Notes: generated by a model not told the origin, from the letters alone. DNA of 64,000 bases from Phycisphaerales bacterium (GCA_020850415.1 JADZER010000030.1:62001-126000); one strand, 5' to 3'. Positions 1-8,300 are shown, counted from the first letter of the stretch. Made by a program: numbers and translations.

Positions 1-788
1 GCCCGGCGGGCAGGCTGCACAAGCTCTCCGAGGCCGCGGCGGTCCTCATGCCCGGCACCTACGCCACCAGCGGCTACCGCGAGCACGCCGACATCCTCGA
101 GCCGTGGAGCATCTCGGCCGTCATCGACCGCCCGCTCGACGAGGCCCTCGAGCTCATCGACGCCTTCGACGAGCACCACGGCGAGGAGGACCACGGGCTG
201 GCCCGGGTCGATTCCATCGAGCTGAAGGCCACCAGCCCGGGCATGATCGACGACGCGATCGACCTGATCCCCGACGACATGACCCCCTTCTTCGAGGTCC
301 CCACCGACGCCGACCCGCGCGGGTTCATCGCGGCCCTGGCCGGGGGCGAGGCGTGCGCCAAGATCCGCTGCGGCGGGGTCACGCCCGACGCGATCCCCAG
401 CAGCGAGCAGGTGGCGGACTTCTTGCTGGCCTGCCGGGCCGCGGGAGTGGCGTTCAAGGCGACGGCCGGCCTGCACCACCCGCTCCGCGCCGAGCAGAAC
501 CTGACATACGAGGAGAGCCCGCCCCGCGGGGTCATGCACGGGTTCGTGAACCTGCTCCTGGCGAGCGCGTTCGCCCGTACCCGCGAGGCCTCGCGCGAGA
601 TGGTGCTGGAGGTATTGGAGGAGCGCGAGGCTTCGCGGTTCTCGTTCACCGAAGAAGGCGCGGGCTGGCGGGGCCACACGGTCGAGACGATGGACCTCGC
701 CCGCACCCGCGAGTCGTTCGCGCTCTCGATCGGCTCGTGCTCGTTCGATGAGCCGGTGGAGGATCTGCGGAAGCTGGGGTGGCTCTGA
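1..788 (+). CDS. conserved hypothetical protein, 5'-truncated by window edge
   Basis: The reading frame is open from base 3, so the gene starts outside the window; the ATG at 48 is only the first internal Met. The visible part ends at the TGA at 786-788. It carries a conserved-looking core: an 'IELKA' strand near Met48+60, 'FFEVP', 'AKIRCGGVTPDAIPS' and 'FKATAGLHHPLR', followed by 'MHGFVNLLLA'. From memory this matches a family of uncharacterised proteins in planctomycetes and other bacteria that begins with an LFPP segment, which would lie upstream here. No enzymatic function is assigned. The gene is followed directly by a DUF559 unit and by fahA. The alternating strand/helix pattern and the K-x-x-x-G-G-V-T-P motif suggest an alpha/beta-barrel-like protein, which is inference only. 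Confidence 0.8.
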   Translation, partial: PAGRLHKLSEAAAVLMPGTYATSGYREHADILEPWSISAVIDRPLDEALELIDAFDEHHGEEDHGLARVDSIELKATSPGMIDDAIDLIPDDMTPFFEVPTDADPRGFIAALAGGEACAKIRCGGVTPDAIPSSEQVADFLLACRAAGVAFKATAGLHHPLRAEQNLTYEESPPRGVMHGFVNLLLASAFARTREASREMVLEVLEEREASRFSFTEEGAGWRGHTVETMDLARTRESFALSIGSCSFDEPVEDLRKLGWL

Positions 789-1543
789 TGCCCCCGGCCG
801 AGCGAAGCGACGGCCCCGCTTCCGGCCCCCTCTCCCGCCCCCGGCGGGAGAGGGCTGGGGTGAGGGCTTCTTCTTCTACGCCTTCTCCCTCCCCTACACC
901 TCCCCCTCCTACTTCCTCTTCGCCTTCCGGCCCCCTCTCCCGCCCCCGGCGGGAGAGGGCTGGGGAGAGGGCTTCTTCTTCTACGCCTTCTCCCTCCCCT
1001 ACACCTCCCCCTCCTACCCCTCTCTCCACCGCCCTCACTCCCTCCTACACCTCCAAGATCCGCGCCCTCGACCTCCGGCACAACACAACCACCCCCGAGC
1101 GCATCCTCTGGTCCCGTCTCCGTGCCGGCAAGTGCTTCGGCATCAAGTTCCGGCGCCAACACCCGCTGGGGGAGTACAGCGCGGACTTCTATTGTCATGA
1201 CGCGGCATTGGTAGTCGAGGTTGACGGCCTGATACACGGTCACCAGCAGGCGCACGATCGGCAGCGGGATGGATGGATGCGTTCGAGGGGGCTGGAGGTC
1301 CTGCGGATCCCGGCGTCGCGGGTCACAGAGGATGTTGACCATGTCGTGGACCGGATCGTGATACTGGTCGAACGGCGGATGGAGGCGCTGCATCCCGGTC
1401 GGTTCACGGAAAAGAAGCGGGAGTTTCTGCAGGAACGAGCGGAGAAGAGTGGGAAGAAGAAAGAGCCCTCTCCCCAACCCTCTCCCGCCGGGGGCGGGAG
1501 AGGGGGCCGGACAGCGCCCGCTGCGCGGGCTCGCAAGGAGTAA
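779..1543 (+). CDS. DUF559 family endonuclease-like protein
   Basis: The recognisable domain runs from about residue 93 ('SKIRALDLRHNTTTPERILWS') through 'GIKFRRQHPLGEYSADFYC' to 'VVEVDG...HDRQRDGWMRSRGLEVLRIPASRV'. This is the DUF559 (Vsr/MutH-like, PD-(D/E)XK-fold) pattern, including D/E-x-D-G and the Q-x-x-D near the end of the core. Start choice is uncertain: GTG 779, or ATG 788, which overlaps the upstream TGA. The first 90 or so residues are Pro/Ser/Arg-rich and are translated from two 94-bp direct repeats; the last 30 or so come from an inverted copy of the same repeat. DUF559 proteins are proposed nucleases but mostly uncharacterised. The gene sits between an unknown gene and fahA, and its inverted repeat termini suggest it moves as a unit. 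The fahA ribosome binding site lies in its 3' end. Confidence 0.75.
   Translation: MALMPPAERSDGPASGPLSRPRRERAGVRASSSTPSPSPTPPPPTSSSPSGPLSRPRRERAGERASSSTPSPSPTPPPPTPLSTALTPSYTSKIRALDLRHNTTTPERILWSRLRAGKCFGIKFRRQHPLGEYSADFYCHDAALVVEVDGLIHGHQQAHDRQRDGWMRSRGLEVLRIPASRVTEDVDHVVDRIVILVERRMEALHPGRFTEKKREFLQERAEKSGKKKEPSPQPSPAGGGRGGRTAPAARARKE
819..1017 (+). repeat. two 94-bp direct repeats with internal hairpin (DUF559 unit, left end)
   Basis: Copies at 819-912 and 924-1017 differ by one base that I can see and have a 105-bp period, which is in frame (35 codons). Each begins with a 12-bp-stem hairpin, CCCTCTCCCGCC-ccc-GGCGGGAGAGGG (828-854 in copy 1), followed by a pyrimidine-rich tail. The same hairpin recurs at 1455-1511 in inverse orientation, and at about 3022-3076 and 15063-15127. 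Confidence 0.9.
1455..1511 (-). repeat. inverted copy of the GC-rich hairpin repeat (DUF559 unit, right end)
   Basis: Read on the minus strand, this matches the first 57 or so bases of the 819-912 repeat with a few differences. Together the copies form long inverted termini around the DUF559 coding core. It also encodes the Arg/Gly/Ala-rich C-terminus of the DUF559 protein. Confidence 0.85.
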
Positions 1544-1546
1544 CCC

Positions 1547-2956
1547 ATGCCCTACGACATCAACGAAACCCACGACCCCAAGCTCGAGAGCTGGGTAGAG
1601 TCGGCGAACGACCCGGAGACGGACTTCCCGATTCAGAACCTGCCGCTTTGCGTGTATGACTTGGAGCCCGGCTTCCAATACACAAAGCGCCGGACCGGGA
1701 TCGTGATTGGCGATGAGGTGCTCGACCTGGGTGAGAGCCACGAACGGGGTTTTCTTCAACTGGATAGCGACGACTCGTATTCTGAACTCGTCGATAGCTT
1801 GTCGTACCCATACCTTGAATTGGACCTGTCTCCTCACGCCCGATTGAGTTTGCGACGCGCATTGACTCGGTTTCTGAGAGTCGACTCGCCGGACAAGCCG
1901 CGGAGCGATTCGGACAAGAATCGGGTCTTGTTCCCGCTCAGCAGCGTGCGTTTGCACTCGCCAGTCGCGGCTCGCGACTACACCGATTTCTACGCCTCCC
2001 TCCACCACGCCACCAATGTCGGCTCCATGTTCCGACCCGACAACCCCCTCCTCCCCAACTACAAGCACATCCCCATCGGCTACCACGGGCGCGCATCCTC
2101 CATCGTCCCCAGCGGCACGCCGATCCGCCGCCCCGTCGGGCAGCAGGAGCCGGCGGAGACTCACGGCTCGGAGAGCCGTGCCACCCCTGCCTTCGGCCCC
2201 TGCAAGCTGCTCGACTACGAGCTCGAGCTCGGCGCCATCATCGGGCGGGGGAACGAGTTGGGGTCGCACATCCCCATCGGGGAGGCCGAGGACCACATCT
2301 TCGGGATGTGCATCCTCAACGACTGGTCGGCGCGGGATATCCAGAAGTGGGAGTACCAGCCGTTGGGGCCGTTTCTGGCCAAGAACTTCGCGTCGAGCGT
2401 GAGCCCGTACATCGTGACGATGGAGGCGCTGGCGCCGTTCCGGACGCCTGCGTTTGAGCGGCCTGCCGGCGACCCGCGGCCGCTGGCCTATCTGGACAGC
2501 GAGTACAACCGGTCGCACGGGGGGATCGACATCACCTGCGAGGCGTACCTGGCGTCGGCGGCGATGCGGGAGCGCGGGATGGCGCCGGTGCGGTTGTCGA
2601 AGGGGTCGTTCCGGCATATGTACTGGACCTTGGCGCAGCTCGTGGCGCACCACACGGTGAACGGGTGCAATCTGCAGCCGGGCGACCTGCTGGGGTCGGG
2701 GACGATCAGCGGTCCGACGCGGGACAGCCGCGGGTGTTTGCTGGAATTGACCTGGGACGGGGACCCGTGGGCGAACCCGCCGAAGATCGTGCCGGGGACG
2801 CAGCGCACGCCGATCCGGCTGCCGACGGGCGAGGAGCGGAAGTTCCTGGCGGATGGGGATGAGGTGATCATCCGGGCGTACTGCGAGCGGGAGGGGTATC
2901 GGCGGATCGGGTTTGGGGAGTGCCGCGGGGTGATTGAGGCGGCGCGGGTAGTGTGA
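1547..2956 (+). CDS. fahA: fumarylacetoacetase
   Basis: Fumarylacetoacetate hydrolase (EC 3.7.1.2) performs the last step of tyrosine/homogentisate degradation, giving fumarate and acetoacetate in the cytoplasm. Family motifs are clear: 'DYTDFYASLHHATNVG' (from residue 144), 'IPIGYHGRASS' (about 175-185), 'LLDYELELG' (metal-ligand glutamates) and 'LNDWSARDIQKWEYQPLGPF'. The product is 469 aa, longer than the usual 415-435. Part of the excess is a stretch encoded by a palindromic repeat inserted at about 2160-2186 (around residues 205-213). ATG 1547 has AAGGAG eight bases upstream. The first 430 or so bases use noticeably more A/T-ending codons than the rest, so the gene may be a mosaic. No other homogentisate-pathway gene is visible. 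Confidence 0.96.
   Translation: MPYDINETHDPKLESWVESANDPETDFPIQNLPLCVYDLEPGFQYTKRRTGIVIGDEVLDLGESHERGFLQLDSDDSYSELVDSLSYPYLELDLSPHARLSLRRALTRFLRVDSPDKPRSDSDKNRVLFPLSSVRLHSPVAARDYTDFYASLHHATNVGSMFRPDNPLLPNYKHIPIGYHGRASSIVPSGTPIRRPVGQQEPAETHGSESRATPAFGPCKLLDYELELGAIIGRGNELGSHIPIGEAEDHIFGMCILNDWSARDIQKWEYQPLGPFLAKNFASSVSPYIVTMEALAPFRTPAFERPAGDPRPLAYLDSEYNRSHGGIDITCEAYLASAAMRERGMAPVRLSKGSFRHMYWTLAQLVAHHTVNGCNLQPGDLLGSGTISGPTRDSRGCLLELTWDGDPWANPPKIVPGTQRTPIRLPTGEERKFLADGDEVIIRAYCEREGYRRIGFGECRGVIEAARVV
2160..2186 (+). repeat. palindromic repeat inside fahA
   Basis: The 19-mer CACGGCTCGGAGAGCCGTG at 2162-2180 is a hairpin (8-bp stem, 3-base loop) flanked by CT and CCACC. A copy with the same flanks lies at 15196-15221, just beyond the FIST gene. 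Here it is in frame and encodes roughly 'THGSESRAT' in a loop of fumarylacetoacetase. Confidence 0.85.
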
Positions 2957-3021
2957 GTGGGTGTTGCGGGGGTGTTGCGCGGTTTCTGGCGGGTTGTTGG
3001 ATTGAGTGTTGGAGGAGGGGG

Positions 3022-3076
3022 AGAAGAAGAAGCCCTCTCCCCAACCCTCTCCCGCCGGGGGCGGGAGAGGGGGCAG
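3022..3076 (-). repeat. solo GC-rich hairpin repeat
   Basis: The spacer between fahA and the oxidoreductase gene holds one copy of the same hairpin repeat that brackets the DUF559 gene, in the same orientation as its right end. It has a 12-bp stem and no T-run, so it is not an obvious intrinsic terminator. Confidence 0.85.
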
Positions 3077-3133
3077 GATGGCGGGGTGAGGTAAGCATCG
3101 TGGCGGGTGATGGGATTCACGGAGTGGCGTGTC

Positions 3134-4198
3134 ATGGCTGAGGCGACCGGGGCTGGTGTGATCGGGACTGGCGTGATCGGGGCTGAGACGATCGGGGTTG
3201 GCGTGATCGGGTTGGGGTTCATGGGTCGGACGCACATCGCGGCGTATCAGGGCGCGGCGGGGGCGGGGCACGCGTGCGAGCTGGTGGCGGTGTGCGATCA
3301 GGACGCGTCGCGCCTGGGCGGCGAGGGGACGGCGAGCGGGAATCTGGCGACGGGGGCGAGCGCCGAGCGGCTGTTCGACCCGGCGCGGGTGCGCGGGTAC
3401 ACCGAGCCGGCGGCGCTCCTGGCCGATCCCGGCGTCGGGCTGGTGAGCATCTGCACGCACACGGACACGCATGTAGACCTCGCGATCCAGGCTCTTGCGG
3501 CGGGGAAGCATGTGCTGGTGGAGAAGCCGCTGGCCCTGAGCAGCGCGGACGCGAGGCGGGTCGCGGGCGCGGCCTCGGCGGCGGGGACGGTGTGCATGCC
3601 CGGGATGTGCATCCGGTTCTGGCCGGCGTACGCGTGGCTACAACGGGCGGTCGCTTCCGGCGAGTTCGGCGGGGTCCGCAGCGCGACCTTCCACCGGCTC
3701 GGGAGCACGCCGGCGTGGGCGGACTTCTACAAGGACGCGGCGCGGAGCGGCGGGGCGCTGGTCGATCTGCACATCCACGACACGGACTTTGTCGTGTGGT
3801 GCTTCGGTCGCCCGCGCGGGGTGGTGAGCGCGGGGTCGGTCAACCACCTGACGACGATCTACCGTTATGGGGACATAGCGCATGTGGTCGCCGAGGGCGG
3901 GTGGGCGCAGGACCCCGGGTTCGGGTTCAAGATGCGGTTCGTGGTGAGTTTCGAGGGGGCGACGGTGGATTTCGACATCGGGCGCGAGCCGGCGCTCTTG
4001 CTCAGCCGCGGGGGGAAGGCCGAGGCCGTCGAGGTCGGGACGCTGACCGGGTACGAGGCGGAGATCCGTCACTTGCTCGGGTGTCTGGCGGAGGGAAGGT
4101 CGGCGGCCGGCGTGACCGCCGACGATGCGGTGCAGTCGCTCGAGGTGTTGGAGGCCGAGCGGCGGAGCCTGGAGAGTGGGCGGGAGGTCGGGCTGTGA
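3134..4198 (+). CDS. Gfo/Idh/MocA family NAD(P)-dependent oxidoreductase
   Basis: The N-terminal Rossmann fold shows 'GVIGLGFMGRTHIAAY', then 'VAVCDQD', 'DTHVDLAIQALAAGKHVLVEKPLAL' (the family's E-K-P motif) and 'DLHIHDTDFVVWCFG', where the HD pair is typical of the catalytic region. Such enzymes oxidise or reduce sugars, inositols or related alcohols; the substrate cannot be told. Possible starts are GTG 3107, ATG 3110 and ATG 3134; 3134 is preferred because it is closest to the fold. Even so, the 25 or so residues before the dinucleotide-binding loop are unusual: they repeat G-V-I-G three times through imperfect 15-30-bp tandem repeats (3150-3223), as if strand beta1 had been duplicated. 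The length (354 aa) is normal for the family. It is followed by a repeat-rich spacer. Confidence 0.92.
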   Translation: MAEATGAGVIGTGVIGAETIGVGVIGLGFMGRTHIAAYQGAAGAGHACELVAVCDQDASRLGGEGTASGNLATGASAERLFDPARVRGYTEPAALLADPGVGLVSICTHTDTHVDLAIQALAAGKHVLVEKPLALSSADARRVAGAASAAGTVCMPGMCIRFWPAYAWLQRAVASGEFGGVRSATFHRLGSTPAWADFYKDAARSGGALVDLHIHDTDFVVWCFGRPRGVVSAGSVNHLTTIYRYGDIAHVVAEGGWAQDPGFGFKMRFVVSFEGATVDFDIGREPALLLSRGGKAEAVEVGTLTGYEAEIRHLLGCLAEGRSAAGVTADDAVQSLEVLEAERRSLESGREVGL

Positions 4199-4600
4199 GG
4201 GGTGGGTGGTGGGGCTGAGAGACGGAGAGACGGGGGGAAGAGACTGAGAGACGGAGAGACGAAGAGACGGAGTGGGGGTGGGGCGGGTGGGGGGCGGTGT
4301 GCCGGTGTGCCCGGTGGGGTTCGAAGTGCTGTTGGTGGGTTGGTGTTGACTTGGAAGAGAGGCATCAAGGCAACGGGGCATCGAGGCATCAAGGGCGCGG
4401 GCATTGGGGGCGGAAACCGCACAAAGCTCAAATCTCAAAGCTCAAGTTTCAGATCTCAAAGCCCAGAGTTCAGACCCAGACTTCAGATTCGCGACGGGGT
4501 GCTGCAACTCGTTTCGCATTTGCATCGGGTGTGCTGCCAGGATGGCAGGGCGGGATCGGGCGTTGGCGGGGGTGTTCGGCGAATACAGTCTCTCTGGTAT
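4199..4600. repeat. low-complexity spacer with three kinds of simple repeat
   Basis: No gene is supported here. About 4215-4272 is built from 'gagacgga' units, about 4358-4392 from 'ggcatcaagg'-like units, and about 4422-4482 from 'ctcaaatctcaaag'-like units that are distinctly A/T-richer than the neighbourhood. The region just before the P-ATPase gene (4580-4600) may hold its promoter, but I see no convincing boxes. Confidence 0.7.
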
Positions 4601-4625
4601 GGGTTTGCTGCTGAGAGGTGCCGCG

Positions 4626-6866
4626 ATGACGACGACCACGAATCCGGCGGCGTGTGACCTGGTGCGGTTGCGTGTGGAGGGGATGCACTGCGCGGGGTGT
4701 GTGGGGAAGGTGGAGACGGCGCTCAAGCAGACGCCGGGGGTGTCGGGGGCGGAGGTGAGTCTGACGGGGGCGATGGCGGTGGTGCGGGGGTCGGGGCTGG
4801 ACGCGGGGGCGCTGGCGCGGGCGGTGCGGTCTACGGGGTTCGAGGCCGAGCCGATGGTGAGGCGGGAGTCGCTGGCGGAGCGGCGGGAGGCGATGGAGCG
4901 GCGGCGGCGGGCGACGGTGCGGAAGTGGAGGAGCCGCGTGATCGTGGGGGCGGTCGTGTGGCTGCCCTTGGAGACGCTGCACTGGTTCGGGGGGATGCTG
5001 GGTGTGGACGCGCACGCGGGGGCGTGGCTGTGGGTGAGCGTGGTGGCGGCGACGATCGCGCTGGTGTGGGTTGGCAGCGCGTTCTACGGGTCGGCGATCC
5101 GGGCGGCGCTCTCGCGGACGACGAACATGGACACGCTGGTGTCGATCGGGGCGACGGCGGCGTTTTGTTTGAGCGTGGCGAATCTGATCCGGATGGGGAT
5201 AGGGGCTCACGATGTGCCGCTGTACTTCACGGAGGCCGCGGGGCTGCTGACGCTGATCGCGACGGGGCACTGGCTGGAGGCGTCGATGACGGCGCGGGCG
5301 GGTGTGGCGTTGCGGGAGTTGCTGGCGCTGCAGCCTGATGAGGTGACGAAGGTCGCGTCGGCGGAGGACCACGAGGGGCGGGCGGTGCGGACCGAGGATG
5401 TGATGCCGGGGGACCTGGTGCTGGTGAGGCCGGGCGAGCGGGTGGCGGTGGACGGGGAGGTCGTTCGGGGGGCGAGCGCGCTGGATGAGAGCGTGGTGAC
5501 GGGTGAATCGATCCCGGTGGACCGGGGCGAGGGGGCGCCGGTGGTGGCGGGGAGCATGAACCTGACGGGGGCGCTGGTGGTGCGCTCGACGACGGAGGGG
5601 TCGGGCACGACGCTGGCGCGGATCGCGGAGATCGTGCTCAACGCGCAGTCGGGCAAGACGCGGATCCAGCGGCTGGCGGACCGGGTGGCGGGGGTGTTCG
5701 TGCCGGCGGTGCTGGGGGTGGCGGCGGTGACGCTCTTGGTGTGGGGGTTGGCGGCGGGGGACTGGGTGACGGGGATCGTGAGCGCGACGACGGTGCTGGT
5801 GATCTCGTGCCCGTGCGCGCTGGGGCTGGCGACGCCGACGGCGGTGATGGTGGGGTCGGGGGCGGCGAGCCGTCGGGGGATACTGGTGCGGACGGCCGAG
5901 GCGCTGGAGCGGTCGGCGAGTGTGCGGGCGGTGGCGTTTGACAAGACTGGCACGCTGACGGTTGGGAAGCCGCGGGTGGTGCAGGCCGAGGACGGGGTGC
6001 TGTCGCAGGCGGCGGGGATCGCTCGGGGGAGCACGCACCCGCTGAGCGTGGCGATCGTGGAGGCGGCTCGGGAGCGGGGGCTGGAGCCGGCGCGTGCGGG
6101 GAATATCGCCGAGACGCCGGGGGTGGGGCTGGCGGGGATGATCGCGGGGAGGAAGGTCGAGATCGTGTCGGCGTCGGTGGCGGCGGGCCGGGGGGTGGGG
6201 CTGCCGCCGACGCCGGAGGATGCGAGTGTGAGCGCGGTTCTGGAGGGTGGGAAGCTTGCGGGTGTGATCGCGTTCCGTGATGAGCCTCGGGAGGAGGCGC
6301 GGGAGTTGATTGCGCTGCTGCGGGGGCGGGGGATCGAGTCGCACCTCTTGAGCGGTGATCGGGAGGGCGTGGTGCGGGCGATCGGGGGGCGGCTGGGGAT
6401 CGAGCCGGGGCGGACGCACGGGGGTCTGAGCCCGACGGACAAGGTCGATCGGGTGCGGGCGCTGGCGGAGGCGGGTGGGCCGGGCGCGGCGCTGGCGATG
6501 GTGGGCGACGGGATTAATGATGCCGCGGCGTTGGCGGAGGCGGGGGCGAACGGGGGCGTGGGGATCGCGATCGGGACTGGGGCGAATGTGGCGATCGAGA
6601 GCGCGGGGGTGGTGATCCCGGGGGAGAACCTCGGGTCACTGGGGGAGATCCTGGCGATCGGGCGTCTGACGATGCGGACGGTGAAGCAGAACCTGGCGTT
6701 GTCGTTTGTGTACAACACGGTGGCGATCCCGGCGGCGGCGTTCGGGCTTCTGGGGGTGCACGGGCCGATCATCGCGGCGCTGGCGATGGGTCTGAGCGAT
6801 GTGTCGGTGCTGGGGAACTCGCTGCGGCTGGCGGCGCGGCTGCGTCGGCCGGGGCCGGTGGGTTGA
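4626..6866 (+). CDS. copA: heavy-metal (copper-type) translocating P1B ATPase
   Basis: Inner-membrane pump expected to export Cu+ at the cost of ATP. It has one N-terminal heavy-metal-associated domain with GMHCAGC (residues 19-25), transmembrane helices, the actuator TGES (292-295), the CPC metal site in TM6 (395-397), the phosphorylation motif DKTGTLT (439-445), an HP dipeptide ('HPLSVAIVEA') and GDGIND (627-632). CPC plus a C-x-x-C HMA domain points to Cu+ or Ag+. The 746-aa length fits. ATG 4626 is chosen because GAGAGG lies about eight bases upstream and the HMA domain follows at once; longer starts (4404, 4599) add repeat-derived or unlikely residues. No copper chaperone or regulator is adjacent. 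Confidence 0.95.
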   Translation: MTTTTNPAACDLVRLRVEGMHCAGCVGKVETALKQTPGVSGAEVSLTGAMAVVRGSGLDAGALARAVRSTGFEAEPMVRRESLAERREAMERRRRATVRKWRSRVIVGAVVWLPLETLHWFGGMLGVDAHAGAWLWVSVVAATIALVWVGSAFYGSAIRAALSRTTNMDTLVSIGATAAFCLSVANLIRMGIGAHDVPLYFTEAAGLLTLIATGHWLEASMTARAGVALRELLALQPDEVTKVASAEDHEGRAVRTEDVMPGDLVLVRPGERVAVDGEVVRGASALDESVVTGESIPVDRGEGAPVVAGSMNLTGALVVRSTTEGSGTTLARIAEIVLNAQSGKTRIQRLADRVAGVFVPAVLGVAAVTLLVWGLAAGDWVTGIVSATTVLVISCPCALGLATPTAVMVGSGAASRRGILVRTAEALERSASVRAVAFDKTGTLTVGKPRVVQAEDGVLSQAAGIARGSTHPLSVAIVEAARERGLEPARAGNIAETPGVGLAGMIAGRKVEIVSASVAAGRGVGLPPTPEDASVSAVLEGGKLAGVIAFRDEPREEARELIALLRGRGIESHLLSGDREGVVRAIGGRLGIEPGRTHGGLSPTDKVDRVRALAEAGGPGAALAMVGDGINDAAALAEAGANGGVGIAIGTGANVAIESAGVVIPGENLGSLGEILAIGRLTMRTVKQNLALSFVYNTVAIPAAAFGLLGVHGPIIAALAMGLSDVSVLGNSLRLAARLRRPGPVG

Positions 6867-6925
6867 TTGGGGTGGGGTGATTGCGGTGGGGTGATTGGGT
6901 GGGTTGATTGCGGTGGGGGTTGCGG
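6867..6925. repeat. short G/T-rich tandem repeat
   Basis: Between the P-ATPase and the next lipoprotein gene lie about five imperfect copies of a 'ggggtgattg'-like unit. No hairpin or T-run terminator is evident. Confidence 0.7.
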
Positions 6926-6960
6926 CGCGGTAGGCTCGGAGGCTCATCTGGAGCATTGCC

Positions 6961-8214
6961 ATGCAATCGCGCACACCGTCGTCGTTTGGACTCGCCGCAC
7001 GCCTTGTTGTGGGGGCCGTCATGGCTGCAGGACTGGCCGGGTGTCAGTCGGGGAGCCCCGAGCGGAGCTTCGGGGCTGATGTGATGTTCCTTCAGCGCCA
7101 CACGGAGTCGACGGTGGTGCTGGGGGCGGACGCGACGGGGCCCCGGGTGGCGGTGGTGGCGGACTATCAGGGTCGGGTGATGACCTCGTCGGCGAAGGGG
7201 GACGAGGGGACGAGCTACGGGTACCTGAACTACGACCACATCGGCTCGGGGAAGCTGGTGGCGCACATCAATGTGTTCGGCGGGGAGGAGCGGTTCTGGC
7301 TGGGGCCGGAGGGCGGTCAGTTCTCGCTGTTCTTCAAGGGCGGGGACGAGTTCACGCTGGAGGACTGGCAGACGCCGGCGGCGATCGACTCGGAGCCGTT
7401 CGAGCTTGTGTCGCACGACTCGACGCGTGCGGTGTACCGGCGTGAGGTTTCGCTGCAGAACTACTCGGGGGCGCGGTTCGACATGCGGATCGAGCGCGAG
7501 GTGGTGCTGCTGGATGAGCAGGGGATCGCGTCGGCGTTGGGGACGGCGGTGGGCGGGCTGAGCGCGGTGGCGTACGAGACGCGGAACCGGGTGACGAACA
7601 CGGGGGAGAACGCGTGGCGCCGGGAGACGGGGCTGGTCTCGATCTGGCTGCTGGGGATGTTCAAGCCGGGTCCGGAGACGACGGTGGTGATCCCGTTCCG
7701 GGCGGGGTCGGAGGCGGAGCTGGGGAAGGCGGTGAACGACGAGTACTTCGGGAAGGTGCCGGCGGAGCGGCTGGTGGTCCGGGACGGGGTGCTCTTCTTC
7801 CACGCGGACGGGCAGTACCGGTCGAAGATCGGGCTTGGGCCGCGTCGGCTGACGGAGATCGCGGGGGGGTCGTGGGACCCGGGCCGCGGGGTGCTGACGA
7901 TCGTGCAGTACTCGTTCCCGGGGGCGGGGCAGACGGGGTATGTGAACTCGATGTGGGCGCTGCAGGATGAGCCGTACGCGGGCGATACGGTGAACAGCTA
8001 CAACGACGGGCCGACGACGCCGGGCGGCAAGGCGCTGGGTGGGTTCTACGAGATCGAGACCTCGAGCCCGGCGCTGGCGCTGCGCCCCGGGCAGACGGGG
8101 AGCCACACGAGCCGGACCTTCCACTTCGAGGGGGACCGGGCGAGCCTGGACCAGCTGGCCCGGCGGGTGCTGGGTGTGGGGTTGGATGAGATCGAGGCGG
8201 TGTTTGGGGGGTGA
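6961..8214 (+). CDS. lipoprotein of unknown function (DUF6786-like)
   Basis: A signal peptide with lipobox 'GLAGC' (Cys near residue 26) predicts an exported, lipid-anchored protein of 417 aa. The body is beta-rich and contains 'HINVFGGEERFWLGPEGGQFSLFF', 'ETRNRVTNTGENAWRRETGLVSIWLLGMF' and 'TSRTFHFEG'. From memory these resemble DUF6786 proteins, which have a galactose-mutarotase-like look. No catalytic residues can be named. The gene stands alone between the copper ATPase and a VOC gene on the same strand, so co-transcription is possible but nothing proves a functional link. Confidence 0.85.
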   Translation: MQSRTPSSFGLAARLVVGAVMAAGLAGCQSGSPERSFGADVMFLQRHTESTVVLGADATGPRVAVVADYQGRVMTSSAKGDEGTSYGYLNYDHIGSGKLVAHINVFGGEERFWLGPEGGQFSLFFKGGDEFTLEDWQTPAAIDSEPFELVSHDSTRAVYRREVSLQNYSGARFDMRIEREVVLLDEQGIASALGTAVGGLSAVAYETRNRVTNTGENAWRRETGLVSIWLLGMFKPGPETTVVIPFRAGSEAELGKAVNDEYFGKVPAERLVVRDGVLFFHADGQYRSKIGLGPRRLTEIAGGSWDPGRGVLTIVQYSFPGAGQTGYVNSMWALQDEPYAGDTVNSYNDGPTTPGGKALGGFYEIETSSPALALRPGQTGSHTSRTFHFEGDRASLDQLARRVLGVGLDEIEAVFGG

Positions 8215-8300
8215 GGCCACCGGTTGTGGGGCGTTGGCCGAGCCCCGGGACGGGCCGGGGGGAGCGGGAATAGACTACCTCGCTATCCGGAGGTATTCGT

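Noticed and set aside
74-3511. Very long minus-strand ORF (1145 codons)
   Set aside because: It overlaps fahA and other convincing plus-strand genes, is Arg/Pro/His-rich and has no family-like motifs. It is a high-GC shadow frame.
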